Both the position numbers and the translations under genes were made by a program. 7,252 bases of DNA. It comes from an uncultured Clostridia bacterium. Lineage in GTDB: Bacteria > Bacillota > Clostridia > Oscillospirales > Ruminococcaceae. The stretch spans positions 1-7,252 of the forward strand of contig CANPZQ010000100.1 in the NCBI GenBank assembly GCA_947588775.1. Reading direction: 5' to 3'. Below, piece after piece: positions 1-6,314 of the stretch; positions within the stretch are counted from its first letter, which is position 1; each line of letters begins with the position of its first letter. Under the pieces are notes generated by a model. It was not told the DNA's origin. It was given only the letters and a program-made list of their open reading frames with translations, and searched no databases.

Positions 1-394
1 CTACTGCGGTTGCGTTGTAGTACAGAGCCATGCTGTGGCGTCCGCCCGCCGATACGGATACGATATGGTTATCGCTGTCTGCGTTCATGCCCGTTACCGC
101 GAACGACGGTATCTTTGTCGGAACTGCGGCATTCGCGCTGAGTCCCTGTATACCGAGTCTGTTATCCTCATAGTTGCCGGAAGCGTAAACCGTACCGTTC
201 ATCTGGAGGTAGAGCGTGTGCTCCTTACCTATGGATACTTCTCTTACCTGAGCTATATTAAGTCTTGTCGGCTTGTCGGTCTTGTCCGTATCCGCGCCGA
301 GACCTATTCTGCCGTTTGAGTTGTCGCCCCATACGTATACGTTACCGAGGCTTGTGACAGCGGCGCTTACGCCGTCGCCCGCCGCAACCGCCAC
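1..394 (-). other. RCC1-type beta-propeller repeat segment forming the tail of the YloV/FakA reading frame
   Basis: Three repeat units are visible in the translated tail. Unit 1 is around residues 344-374, with NVYVWGDNSNGRIGLG at 359-374. Unit 2 is around 390-425, with GTVYASGNYEDNRLGIQ at 408-424. A third begins at 452-472 (IVSVSAGGRHSMALYY). The pattern V-x-x-G-x-x-H-(S/T)-x-x-L followed by G-x-V-Y-x-x-G-x-N and R-(I/L)-G is typical of RCC1/alpha-tubulin-suppressor repeats, which in gut Clostridia are usually found in secreted or surface proteins. No stop codon occurs before the window edge. Codon use differs from the kinase part: 8 of 10 Val codons are GTA (4 of 31 before the junction), 4 of 5 Arg codons are AGA, and ATA dominates Ile. 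The exact junction cannot be fixed because residues 342-357 fit both families. Confidence 0.75.
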
Positions 395-1417
395 AAACCC
401 GTAGGGCTTTTCCGGCGCAACCGACGTATACGCCTTATTCGAGCTTGAAACCGTTACCTTCTCGGTTTTCTTGGCGTTTTCGTGCTGATAGCGCATGTTC
501 TCGATTTTCGGAAGGTTGATTGAGCCGAACTCGAGGGCCTTTTCAATCGCCTTTCCGGGGTTATTCGTATGAACGTGAACCTTGATGATTTCGTCGTCCT
601 CGACTACGACTACGCAGTCGCCGATTGATTCAAGATACGCCCTCAGCTTCAGGGAGCTTTCGCAGCCCTCGTTTTTGCGGATTATATATTCCGTGCAGTA
701 TGTAAACGTTATCTCGCCGTCAAAGGAGCCGACGACGGAAGCGAAGGTTTCGATAGTAACCGGCTCGGCGGGCTTCGCCTCGGGCTCGGCGTATTCGACG
801 ATTCCCCTTCCGTGGAAAACCTCTCCCATCGCGCGCAAGAGCATGCAAAGTCCCTTGCCGCCCGCGTCTACAACTCCCGCTTTTTTAAGGGTCGGAAGCA
901 GCTCGGGAGTTGTTTCGAGGACCCTCTCCGCCTCGTCGCAGACGCCGTCCCAGAATTCGGCTATATCCTCGGTATTCTCGCAAAGCTCCTTCGCCTTAAC
1001 GCCCGCAAGCCTCGCGACGGTTAAAATCGTGCCTTCGGTCGGCTTCATAACGGCCTTATAGGCGCGCTCCACCCCCGTTTCAAGGGCGCGCGCGATGTCG
1101 CGGCAGTCGACTTCTTTGAGCTCTTTGAACGCCTTGTCGTAACCCTTGAACAGAAGCGAGGTTATAACCCCCGAATTTCCCCTCGCGCCCCTTAAAAGCG
1201 CGCCGCTCATCACCTTCGCGACTTCGTCCGCGCCGGCGGTATCGGGGAGCCTCGTAAGCTCCTCCTTTGCGTTTCCGAGCGTCATAGACATATTGGTGCC
1301 GGTATCGCCGTCGGGAACCGGGAACACGTTCAGTGCGTCTATATCCTTTTTATTTGCGGCGATGCAGTTCGCCGCGCTTATGAATGCATCTCTGAGAATT
1401 TTTCCGCTGACCGTCAT
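1..1417 (-). CDS. fakA: YloV/FakA-type fatty-acid kinase, N-terminal and linker domains, fused in frame to RCC1-type repeats (partial, runs off the window)
   Basis: FakA phosphorylates fatty acids presented by FakB proteins, feeding exogenous fatty acids into phospholipid synthesis in the cytoplasm. The 472 residues in the window begin with a DAK2/DhaL-like kinase domain. NVFPVPDGDTGTN (30-42) supplies the Asp pair D36/D38 expected to hold Mg-ATP, and GALLRGARGNSGV lies at 72-84. The linker domain follows with Cys241 (FTYCTEYII) and His281/His283 (KVHVHTN), matching the zinc/catalytic Cys-His-His set known in staphylococcal FakA. At 337-349 the protein enters the normal start of the FakB-binding C-domain (KPYGFVAVAAGDG), then continues as RCC1 repeats instead of the expected GGQTMNPST region. 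The ATG at 1417 has a strong GGAGGGG site that begins within the yloU stop codon, so the two genes are coupled. The family usually has about 550 residues. The 5' identity is secure; the 3' third is odd and may be an assembly error. Confidence 0.85.
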   Translation of the reverse strand, partial: MTVSGKILRDAFISAANCIAANKKDIDALNVFPVPDGDTGTNMSMTLGNAKEELTRLPDTAGADEVAKVMSGALLRGARGNSGVITSLLFKGYDKAFKELKEVDCRDIARALETGVERAYKAVMKPTEGTILTVARLAGVKAKELCENTEDIAEFWDGVCDEAERVLETTPELLPTLKKAGVVDAGGKGLCMLLRAMGEVFHGRGIVEYAEPEAKPAEPVTIETFASVVGSFDGEITFTYCTEYIIRKNEGCESSLKLRAYLESIGDCVVVVEDDEIIKVHVHTNNPGKAIEKALEFGSINLPKIENMRYQHENAKKTEKVTVSSSNKAYTSVAPEKPYGFVAVAAGDGVSAAVTSLGNVYVWGDNSNGRIGLGADTDKTDKPTRLNIAQVREVSIGKEHTLYLQMNGTVYASGNYEDNRLGIQGLSANAAVPTKIPSFAVTGMNADSDNHIVSVSAGGRHSMALYYNATAV

Positions 1418-1430
1418 CTATGGCCCCTCC

Positions 1431-1790
1431 TCAACTGTTTTCCATCGCGTCGACAAAGACGTTTACCCTGTCGACGTCAAGGCCGGTTTCACAGCCGACC
1501 GCATATCTTACCTTGTTTCTAATGCTGTCGGTTATCGCCGTAACGTTTACCCCGTACATGACGGTTATGTGAAGGTCGATGCGAAGCTTTCCGCTGTCCT
1601 TTGCGGTATATACCTTTACGCCGTTGTCAATCGGCTCGGAACGCAGCACCGCCGTTTTAACGCCCTGCGTCGCGCCGGCGGGATTCATTCTTACAACCCC
1701 GAAGCAGCCCGTGACAGCGTGGCCGATAAGAGCCGACAGGTAGCCCGAGCTCAGCTCGATGGTCCCGAGATGTGTATCTGTCTTTATCAC
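1431..1790 (-). CDS. yloU: Asp23/Gls24-family protein YloU
   Basis: This is a 119-residue cytoplasmic protein with the Asp23 (DUF322) pattern. An N-terminal strand leads into LSSGYLSALIGHAVTGCFGV (about 13-32), then a basic/hydrophobic middle and the conserved end (IRNKVRYAVGCETGLDVDRVNVFVD). It has no signal peptide or membrane segment. The start is GTG at 1790-1788, chosen because GGAGG sits 7 nt upstream; no other start has such a site. The stop TGA at 1433-1431 overlaps the ribosome-binding site of yloV, so the genes are cotranscribed and probably translationally coupled. The yloU-yloV pairing is a standard arrangement in Firmicutes. The biochemical role of the Asp23 partner is not firmly established; members have been linked to cell-envelope homeostasis. 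Confidence 0.9.
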   Translation of the reverse strand: MIKTDTHLGTIELSSGYLSALIGHAVTGCFGVVRMNPAGATQGVKTAVLRSEPIDNGVKVYTAKDSGKLRIDLHITVMYGVNVTAITDSIRNKVRYAVGCETGLDVDRVNVFVDAMENS

Positions 1791-1848
1791 GCTAAAACCT
1801 CCGATACAATTTGCGGTTCGGTCCTTAAACTGTAACCGTATCTATAAG

Positions 1849-1877
1849 ATAATAGCACAACTTTGTTGAAATTTCAA
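1849..1877 (-). promoter_or_regulatory. Sigma-A type promoter of yloU-yloV
   Basis: Reading the minus strand, TTGAAA (1877-1872) is followed by exactly 17 nt and then TATTAT (1854-1849). TG plus one base sits directly before the -10, making an extended -10 element. The expected transcription start is near 1842, giving a leader of about 50 nt before the GTG of yloU. It lies 20 bp past the gerC stop codon, so yloU-yloV has its own promoter even if ger transcripts read through. Confidence 0.8.
1866..1877. repeat. 12-bp perfect palindrome over the yloU promoter -35 (possible operator)
   Basis: The sequence TTGAAATTTCAA is its own reverse complement, and its minus-strand 5' half is the -35 hexamer. 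This position would let a dimeric regulator block RNA polymerase. No regulator is encoded nearby. AT-rich palindromes of this size arise by chance, so an operator role is only an inference. Confidence 0.3.
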
Positions 1878-1897
1878 GTACCTCCCGCAATTTTGCC

Positions 1898-2992
1898 TTA
1901 ATATTTTCTAAGACAGGCTTTGACATAAAATATCGTTTTGTCCGAAATCCCCGAAAAACCGCCGTTTTGCGCATTAAAATACTCCGGCTCGTATTTTCTC
2001 AAAAGCCGCCCGACGTCGAGAAAATCCTCTCCGGTTTCGCGGGATTTCTCCGCCGCCGCCCCGCATAACCTCAAAAGCTCCCGCTCGGCGAGGCGTTTTG
2101 CCTCTTCCTCCGAAAAGCCGTCCGGCGCGCTTTCGAGCCTGTATTTTCCGGCGATATAAACCGTAACGGCGGGGGAGCCGTTTTCGATTTTAACGCTTCT
2201 TTTCGCGGAAATATTATCTACGCCGATTGAAATATCCCCCGACGGAGTATTGATTGCGAGGTCGATTTTTTCGGCGTTGCAGCGTAAAAGGCGTATTCCA
2301 GCGACCTCGTCCTCCGTAAGGGCTGCAGGGTCGTTTTCGCCGATTAAAATGCTCCCGGGGATTTTTATGTCGACGGGGGAAACGCTCGAGGATTCCTCCG
2401 GCTTCTCCCGCTTTTCAAGGCTTATAAGCGGCACCGCCCTTGCGCCGCCGTCGAACAAAAGCGCGTTTGAAAGCTCGATTATCCTCGAAGAACAGGCGCG
2501 CGAGCCCTCTATTGCCTTTTCAAGAACGCCTTTTAACAAAATCGCCGTCGCCGAGCCCTGTTCAAGCTTTTCGCCGATTATGTCGCGGGCTCTGCCCTCG
2601 CAGAAAATCACGTTCACCCCGGGGTAGATTCCCGCGCGGGCGAAATATTGAAGCGGGTCGGAAAGCCCGCGTCCCGATAGCTCATCCGATATAACTATAA
2701 GCTCGACGTCGCCCAAAAATACCTCTCTGCCGGTTTTAAGACCGAGGCTGCTTTCGGCGTCGAAGAGGGTTTTGCCCTCGGCGGGGAGGGTTATTACCGT
2801 CTGTTCGCTCGCGTCGACGGGGCCGCTGTCCCCGCCGGAGCCGCCTGTGAAAATCTGGTAGGAAACGCTGTAGCCGCCGTCCTCGCCCGGGTCTATTCCG
2901 AGGGCGTGGACGACCACTCTGCGCTGAACCATTCCCGCTTCGCAGCCGCTTAAAAGCAACGCAGCCGCGATTATTGCCGCCGCAAATCTCAT
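1898..2992 (-). CDS. gerC: Ger(x)C family spore germination lipoprotein (GerC subunit)
   Basis: This is a 364-residue lipoprotein subunit of a GerA-type germinant receptor, expected on the outer face of the spore inner membrane. The N-terminus is a short signal (MRF then AAAIIAAALLL) ending in a lipobox LLLSGC, with the acylated Cys at residue 17. A typical GerC start follows: QRRVVVHALGIDPGEDGGYSV. The body has the family pattern, including GREVFLGDVELIVISDEL, a long C-terminal domain, EEEAKRLAERELLRLC and a final DFLDVGRLLRKY segment. I chose the ATG at 2992 because it precedes the signal peptide and has AAAGGAGG 10 nt upstream. An upstream in-frame start at 3100 would add 36 residues from inside gerB that carry no signal character. 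ATGA overlap with the gerB stop indicates coupling. Length is normal (usually about 370-400). No convincing terminator follows the TAA at 1900-1898. Confidence 0.92.
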   Translation of the reverse strand: MRFAAAIIAAALLLSGCEAGMVQRRVVVHALGIDPGEDGGYSVSYQIFTGGSGGDSGPVDASEQTVITLPAEGKTLFDAESSLGLKTGREVFLGDVELIVISDELSGRGLSDPLQYFARAGIYPGVNVIFCEGRARDIIGEKLEQGSATAILLKGVLEKAIEGSRACSSRIIELSNALLFDGGARAVPLISLEKREKPEESSSVSPVDIKIPGSILIGENDPAALTEDEVAGIRLLRCNAEKIDLAINTPSGDISIGVDNISAKRSVKIENGSPAVTVYIAGKYRLESAPDGFSEEEAKRLAERELLRLCGAAAEKSRETGEDFLDVGRLLRKYEPEYFNAQNGGFSGISDKTIFYVKACLRKY

Positions 2993-4035
2993 TCGGCATA
3001 CGCCTCCTTTTTGTTTTTTGAATGGCGGATTATAAGCCCCAGAAGCGGCAGGAGCGTCCCGAGGACGAATATCCCGAAGAGCTTGAAGGCTATAAGCCAC
3101 GGCTCGTTGAAGCGAAGCCCCCGGCGGTACTGCCAGAGGCCGAAAACCGCTGCCGCTGCCGACATGGCGATTGCGCCGGCTTTCGGCTTTTTAAAGGGGC
3201 GGGCGGCGATGAAAACATACGCCCCGCAGACAATCGCGCAGTTCACCGTCCAGACGAGCATATTTATCGCGTCGAAGCGTTGAACGAAGTCGCTCTTCGC
3301 GTATGCGCCGAGCGCGAGTATCGGGTATCCGAGAACGCCGACATATCGCCAAAGAATCAGCGTTATGAGTAAAAGGAGCGTTTCGATTATTGCAAGCTTT
3401 AAGATTAAAAACCCGGCTGCGGCCTTTGCGGCTCCCGAGCGAAGGGATTCGCTGAGGGCGGCGAGCATAGGTATCCACCACGCCGACGAAAGGCTTTCGA
3501 CAAAATATTCCGCGGCGGCCTTCGCGCTTTCGCCGTCGAAGGGAAGCAGGTTCAGCGTGTCGGGCTTGCCCTCGCTCAGAACCGCCGTAACCGCGAAAAG
3601 CGCGGCGAAGAGCCAGAAAACAACTGCCGCCGCGCGTGCGATTCCCTCGAGCCCGCCGCCCGCGCAATATGCCGCCGCGGCGCATAAAATCACAATCGCC
3701 GCAGCCGGAAAAACGGTTCCCGAGAACTTATTCTGCAAAAATTCCGCGAAAAGCGCGACGGTTCCACCCGCTATCACGGTAAAGTACGCGGCTTCAAATA
3801 CGGAAACGGCGCGGGCGGGCAGTCCGCCTTCAAAAATTTTTGCGCCGGGGAATTTTGTGAAAAAAACCGCCGCCGGAACGCACAAAACCGCCTCCGCCGC
3901 CGTTGACAGGAGCTGCCCCGCCATCAGCGGCGTGCCGGAGGCGAAGCTGTCGAAGCGGTAGAGCATTGTATGCATTATCCGCGCAAGCAGAAATATCAGG
4001 GCAAGCTGCCCGGGGGTGATTTTTCGGTTGAGCAT
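2989..4035 (-). CDS. gerB: GerAB-type spore germination permease (GerB subunit)
   Basis: This is a 348-residue integral membrane subunit of the germinant receptor, from the amino acid/polyamine-type spore permease family. It starts MLNRKITPGQLALIFLLARI, the family's usual opening, and has about ten hydrophobic segments through 332 followed by a basic cytoplasmic tail (RHSKNKKEAYAE). The segment 236-262 (GYPILALGAYAKSDF then QRFDAINMLVW) fits the conserved region before the last membrane spans. In the family this subunit carries or helps form the germinant-binding site; the ligand cannot be told from sequence. The ATG at 4035 has AAAGGAG 10 nt upstream. The gene overlaps gerC by 4 nt. It is separated from gerA by 481 bp of repeat DNA, whereas A and B subunit genes normally nearly touch. 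Confidence 0.92.
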   Translation of the reverse strand: MLNRKITPGQLALIFLLARIMHTMLYRFDSFASGTPLMAGQLLSTAAEAVLCVPAAVFFTKFPGAKIFEGGLPARAVSVFEAAYFTVIAGGTVALFAEFLQNKFSGTVFPAAAIVILCAAAAYCAGGGLEGIARAAAVVFWLFAALFAVTAVLSEGKPDTLNLLPFDGESAKAAAEYFVESLSSAWWIPMLAALSESLRSGAAKAAAGFLILKLAIIETLLLLITLILWRYVGVLGYPILALGAYAKSDFVQRFDAINMLVWTVNCAIVCGAYVFIAARPFKKPKAGAIAMSAAAAVFGLWQYRRGLRFNEPWLIAFKLFGIFVLGTLLPLLGLIIRHSKNKKEAYAE

Positions 4036-4074
4036 GGGGTATGGGCTCCTTTTTTGAGGGTTTGGGGGAGGGCA

Positions 4075-4157
4075 GCGCGGCGGGGAAAGCGGGGGAATGC
4101 GGCGAAAGGTGGGCGGGCGGGTGGGTGGGACCGACGCAACAGCTTTCCCCGCCGCGC
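4075..4157 (+). repeat. Isolated H1 hairpin copy with G-triplet loop
   Basis: Perfect 16-bp arms (gcgcggcggggaaagc at 4075-4090, its complement at 4142-4157) enclose a 51-nt loop. The loop carries five G-triplets separated by single bases (4111-4129), then the box gggaccgacgcaac. Compared with the other complete H1 copies the stem has a G-C pair where they have A-T, both arms having changed together. The following 14 bases (ggggtcagctgaaa) resemble the start of the element spacer, and 4176-4190 resembles a later spacer piece, so this looks like one end of an internally deleted element. Confidence 0.8.
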
Positions 4158-4201
4158 GGGGTCAGCTGAAAGCCGGGGACGGGGCAGTTTTGCGAAGAGA
4201 A

Positions 4202-4516
4202 GGCGCGGGGACGGAGCGGGGGAAGGTGCGAAGGCTTTGGGGGCGGGCGGGTGGGACCGACGAAACCAGCGCAGTCCCCGCGCCGGAAGTCCGCACAGAC
4301 TTTCGGGGAAACTGCCCCCGCCCAAGGCCCAAGCCTCACCCACCCCCGCTCCGCCTGCGACTCCGGGGGCGGGATTCGCCTCGGGCGGGGGGACCGGGCG
4401 CGCGAACCCATCATCGTTTCGCGCTGACCCCGGCGCGGCGGAGAAAGCTCCTGCGTCGGTCCCACCCGCCCGCCCACCCAACCTTATCAGCACTTGACCG
4501 CTTTCTCCGCCGCGCC
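4202..4516 (-). repeat. 315-bp double-hairpin G-rich element, copy A
   Basis: On the minus strand this copy runs H1 (4516-4432), a 147-nt spacer (4431-4285), then H2 (4284-4202). H1 has 17-bp perfect arms (ggcgcggcggagaaagc and complement) around 51 nt with five triplet tracts (4461-4479). H2 has 11-bp perfect arms (ggcgcggggac and complement) around 61 nt with four tracts (4239-4255). The outermost bases ggcgcgg...ccgcgcc form a short terminal inverted repeat. Its first base, 4516, is the base immediately after the gerA TAA on the minus strand. It is roughly 88% identical by eye to the inverted copy at 6082-6396 and has the same total length. The family is unknown to me. A non-autonomous mobile repeat is the simplest reading, with a structured RNA the alternative. 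Confidence 0.85.
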
Positions 4517-5974
4517 TTACACTTCCTCCTCCTCCGCCCCGTTCATCTCCTCCACCGTCCCCCGGCCGTCCGCCTGCGTTCCGCCGAGGCGCAAAAGCGC
4601 GTCGCGCATGGCTTTAAAGGTAAACGGCGTGAGCGGCGCGGTGTACGGCACGCCGAAGCTTACGGTCCGGCATGCGGAAACAAGCGCAACCGCCGAGAGC
4701 ACCCCGACCCCGAAAAATCCGAACGCCCCGCCCGCAAGAATGTTTGCGATTCTAAGAACGGTCATCTGCGGGTTTAGGCCGGGTACCACAAACGCGCTCG
4801 TCGCGGTTATCCCGATTATAATGAGGAGCGGCGCGGAAATCAGTCCGCTCGTCACCGCCGCGTCGCCGATTACAAGGCCGCCGACGATTGATACCGCGCC
4901 CCCGACCGCCCTCGGCAGGCGGATTCCCGCTTCCCTCAAAATTTCAAACATAACGGTTACGATAAGCATTTCCGCGACGAGCGGGTATGGAGTTCTTTCT
5001 TCGGAGGCAAGAAGGTTAAGGAGCAGCGAGCGCGACAAAACCTCAGGATGGAATACCGCGGCGGCGACGTAGAGCCCCGGCAGGAGAATCGAGATGAAAA
5101 ACGCGGCGAAGCGGACGAGCCGCTGATATGTCGCGAAAAACGCCTCGTCGGCGTAGTCGTCGACGGTCTGGAAATTTTCGACAAAGAGCGCGGGACAAAT
5201 CGCCGCAAACGGCACGCCGTCTATTAAAACCGCGATTCTCCCCTCGTCGACCTTCGCGCATAGAACGTCGGGGCGTTCCGTTGTTGAAACGCCGGTGAAA
5301 AACGACTTTCCGCCCGAAAGAGCCGAAACAATGCCGCCGCTCGTTAAAATTATCTCCGCGGGAATTTTTTGGAGGCGTCTTTTCGTCTTTTCGATGAGCT
5401 TTGGCGGCGTTTTTCCGTCGATATAGACAAGGCAGAGGTCGGTGTTCGAGAGCTTGCCCGCCTTTAGAAATTCAAATCTCAGCTTTGGGTTTTTAATTCG
5501 CCTGCGCAGTAGTGCCATCGAAGTGCGCAGGTTGTCGGAAAGTGCCTCGCGGGTGCCTTTTATGTTGGGCTCGCTGTCGGGCTCCGAAACCGAGCGTTTT
5601 TCATAGCCCTGCGCGCTTATCGCCCAGCCCCTTTCGACCCCGTGAATCAGTATCAGTGCAAACCCCGCGCAAAGCCTTTCGGCGGCCTCGGACAGCCCGT
5701 TTACCGGATACCCCTCGACCGAAAAAATCCCCTCGGACGAAACAAATTTAAGGACGTCGTCGGGCGACGCGCCCCGCATGTTAAAATTCATCAGCGGCTC
5801 AAAGAGCATCTTCGCGAGCGACGACGCGCTTACCATTCCCTCGAGCGTCACCACCGCGCATTTTACGCCGGAAACCGCCGCGCGCATTACGTTCAGATCC
5901 GCCGACCCGCCGAAAACCGTTTTCAGCCCCGAGATGTTCCCCTCGAGGCGGCTTGAAATCCTGTCGTTTACCAT
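4517..5974 (-). CDS. gerA: GerA-family spore germination protein (GerA subunit)
   Basis: This is a 485-residue A subunit of the germinant receptor in the spore inner membrane; GerA subunits have been reported to form germinant-gated cation channels. A soluble N-domain (about 1-285) ends before the membrane part. It contains the family signature at 131-165: EPDSEPNIKGTREAL, then NLRTSMALLRRRIKNPKL. ERPDVL at 233-238 and FQTVDDYADE at 268-277 are also typical. Membrane spans follow near 289-308, 333-345, 357-375, 380-400 and 410-432. These include the conserved REAGIRLPRAVGGAVSIVGG (347-366) and GLVIGDAAV (366-374). The usual GPRE motif reads GTRE here. The C-terminus is a short acidic tail (EEEEV). 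The ATG at 5974 has a GGGGG run six bases upstream, a weak site. The stop abuts a repeat element and the gene lies between two inverted copies of it. It is complete and of normal length. Confidence 0.95.
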   Translation of the reverse strand: MVNDRISSRLEGNISGLKTVFGGSADLNVMRAAVSGVKCAVVTLEGMVSASSLAKMLFEPLMNFNMRGASPDDVLKFVSSEGIFSVEGYPVNGLSEAAERLCAGFALILIHGVERGWAISAQGYEKRSVSEPDSEPNIKGTREALSDNLRTSMALLRRRIKNPKLRFEFLKAGKLSNTDLCLVYIDGKTPPKLIEKTKRRLQKIPAEIILTSGGIVSALSGGKSFFTGVSTTERPDVLCAKVDEGRIAVLIDGVPFAAICPALFVENFQTVDDYADEAFFATYQRLVRFAAFFISILLPGLYVAAAVFHPEVLSRSLLLNLLASEERTPYPLVAEMLIVTVMFEILREAGIRLPRAVGGAVSIVGGLVIGDAAVTSGLISAPLLIIIGITATSAFVVPGLNPQMTVLRIANILAGGAFGFFGVGVLSAVALVSACRTVSFGVPYTAPLTPFTFKAMRDALLRLGGTQADGRGTVEEMNGAEEEEV

Positions 5975-6114
5975 ACCTGCCCCCGTTTTTATTTTTATGA
6001 TTTCCGGATTTTTCGGGATTATTCCGCGGGGAGCGGGGAAGAATAGGAGGGAATGAGGGGAGGGGCGGTTTGTTTGGGGGAGGCGCGGCGGAGAAAGCGG
6101 TCAGGTGCCGATAA

Positions 6115-6137
6115 GGGTGGGTGGGCGGGTGGGTGGG
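6115..6137 (+). other. Strong G-quadruplex motif in the H1 loop of copy B
   Basis: Six GGG runs are joined by single T or C bases, well above the four needed for an intramolecular quadruplex, and one-base loops are the most stable kind. Corresponding motifs lie at 4111-4129 (plus strand, five runs), 4239-4255 (plus, four), 4461-4479 (minus, five) and 6343-6361 (minus, five). Each is followed, on its G strand, by ACCGACG or ACAGACG. Confidence 0.8.
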
Positions 6138-6292
6138 ACCGACGCAGCAGCTTTCTCCGCCGCGCCGGAGCTTAACGCGAAACAATGATGGGTTCGCGCG
6201 CTCAACCCCCGCCCGAGCCGAATCCCGCCCCCCGGAGCCGAAGGCGGAGCGGGGGTGGGTGAGGCTCGGGCCTTGGGCGGGAGCAGCTTCCC

Positions 6293-6314
6293 CGAAAGTC
6301 TGTGCAGACTTCCG
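6293..6314. repeat. Small conserved dyad in the element spacer
   Basis: AAGTCTG and CAGACTT (6296-6302 and 6305-6311) form a 7-bp inverted repeat separated by 2 nt, next to H2. In copy A the equivalent (4287-4302) keeps the dyad except for one change, which on the minus strand would be a U-G wobble in RNA. Its conservation suggests it is a functional part of the element, for example a protein site or a third short hairpin. Confidence 0.5.

Larger units (their letters stand above)
4036..4516. other. gerA-gerB intergenic region, filled by GC-rich hairpin repeats
   Basis: These 481 bp hold no credible gene. From right to left they contain a full 315-bp element directly against the gerA stop, a 44-bp link, a lone H1 hairpin (4075-4157) and about 39 bp of gerB leader with its ribosome-binding site. 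All six frames are unusually open because the DNA is GC-rich, giving spurious frames with peptides such as VGPTQ and LSPPRR repeated at both repeat sites. No promoter with a clear -35/-10 was seen, so gerB is probably transcribed by read-through from gerA, with these hairpins in the mRNA. Confidence 0.8.

Noticed and set aside
35..1061. Plus-strand frames at 35-319, 582-1061 and 812-1024
   Set aside because: They lie opposite the continuous YloV-RCC1 frame, which shows clear family motifs on the minus strand.
1860..1900. Possible terminator between gerC and yloU
   Set aside because: Only a tiny CAAC/GTTG stem and an AT palindrome are present, with no GC-rich stem followed by a T-run.
2989..3100. 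Upstream in-frame start that would lengthen GerC to 400 residues
   Set aside because: The extra 36 residues lie inside gerB and would bury the lipoprotein signal. The ATG at 2992 has the ribosome-binding site and the lipobox at the right distance.
3830..4497. Several long frames on both strands through the gerA-gerB gap (for example 3970-4497 plus, 3996-4493 minus)
   Set aside because: They arise because the repeat is GC-rich. They overlap gerB or both strands of the repeat, lack ribosome-binding sites and have low-complexity Pro/Arg/Gly composition.
5993..6024. Possible sigma-G (forespore) promoter for gerA: GAATA at 6024-6020 and CATAAAA at 5999-5993, minus strand
   Set aside because: The boxes resemble the sigma-G consensus, but the spacing is 20 nt instead of about 17-18 and the leader would be only about a dozen bases. 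Worth testing, but not strong enough to list.
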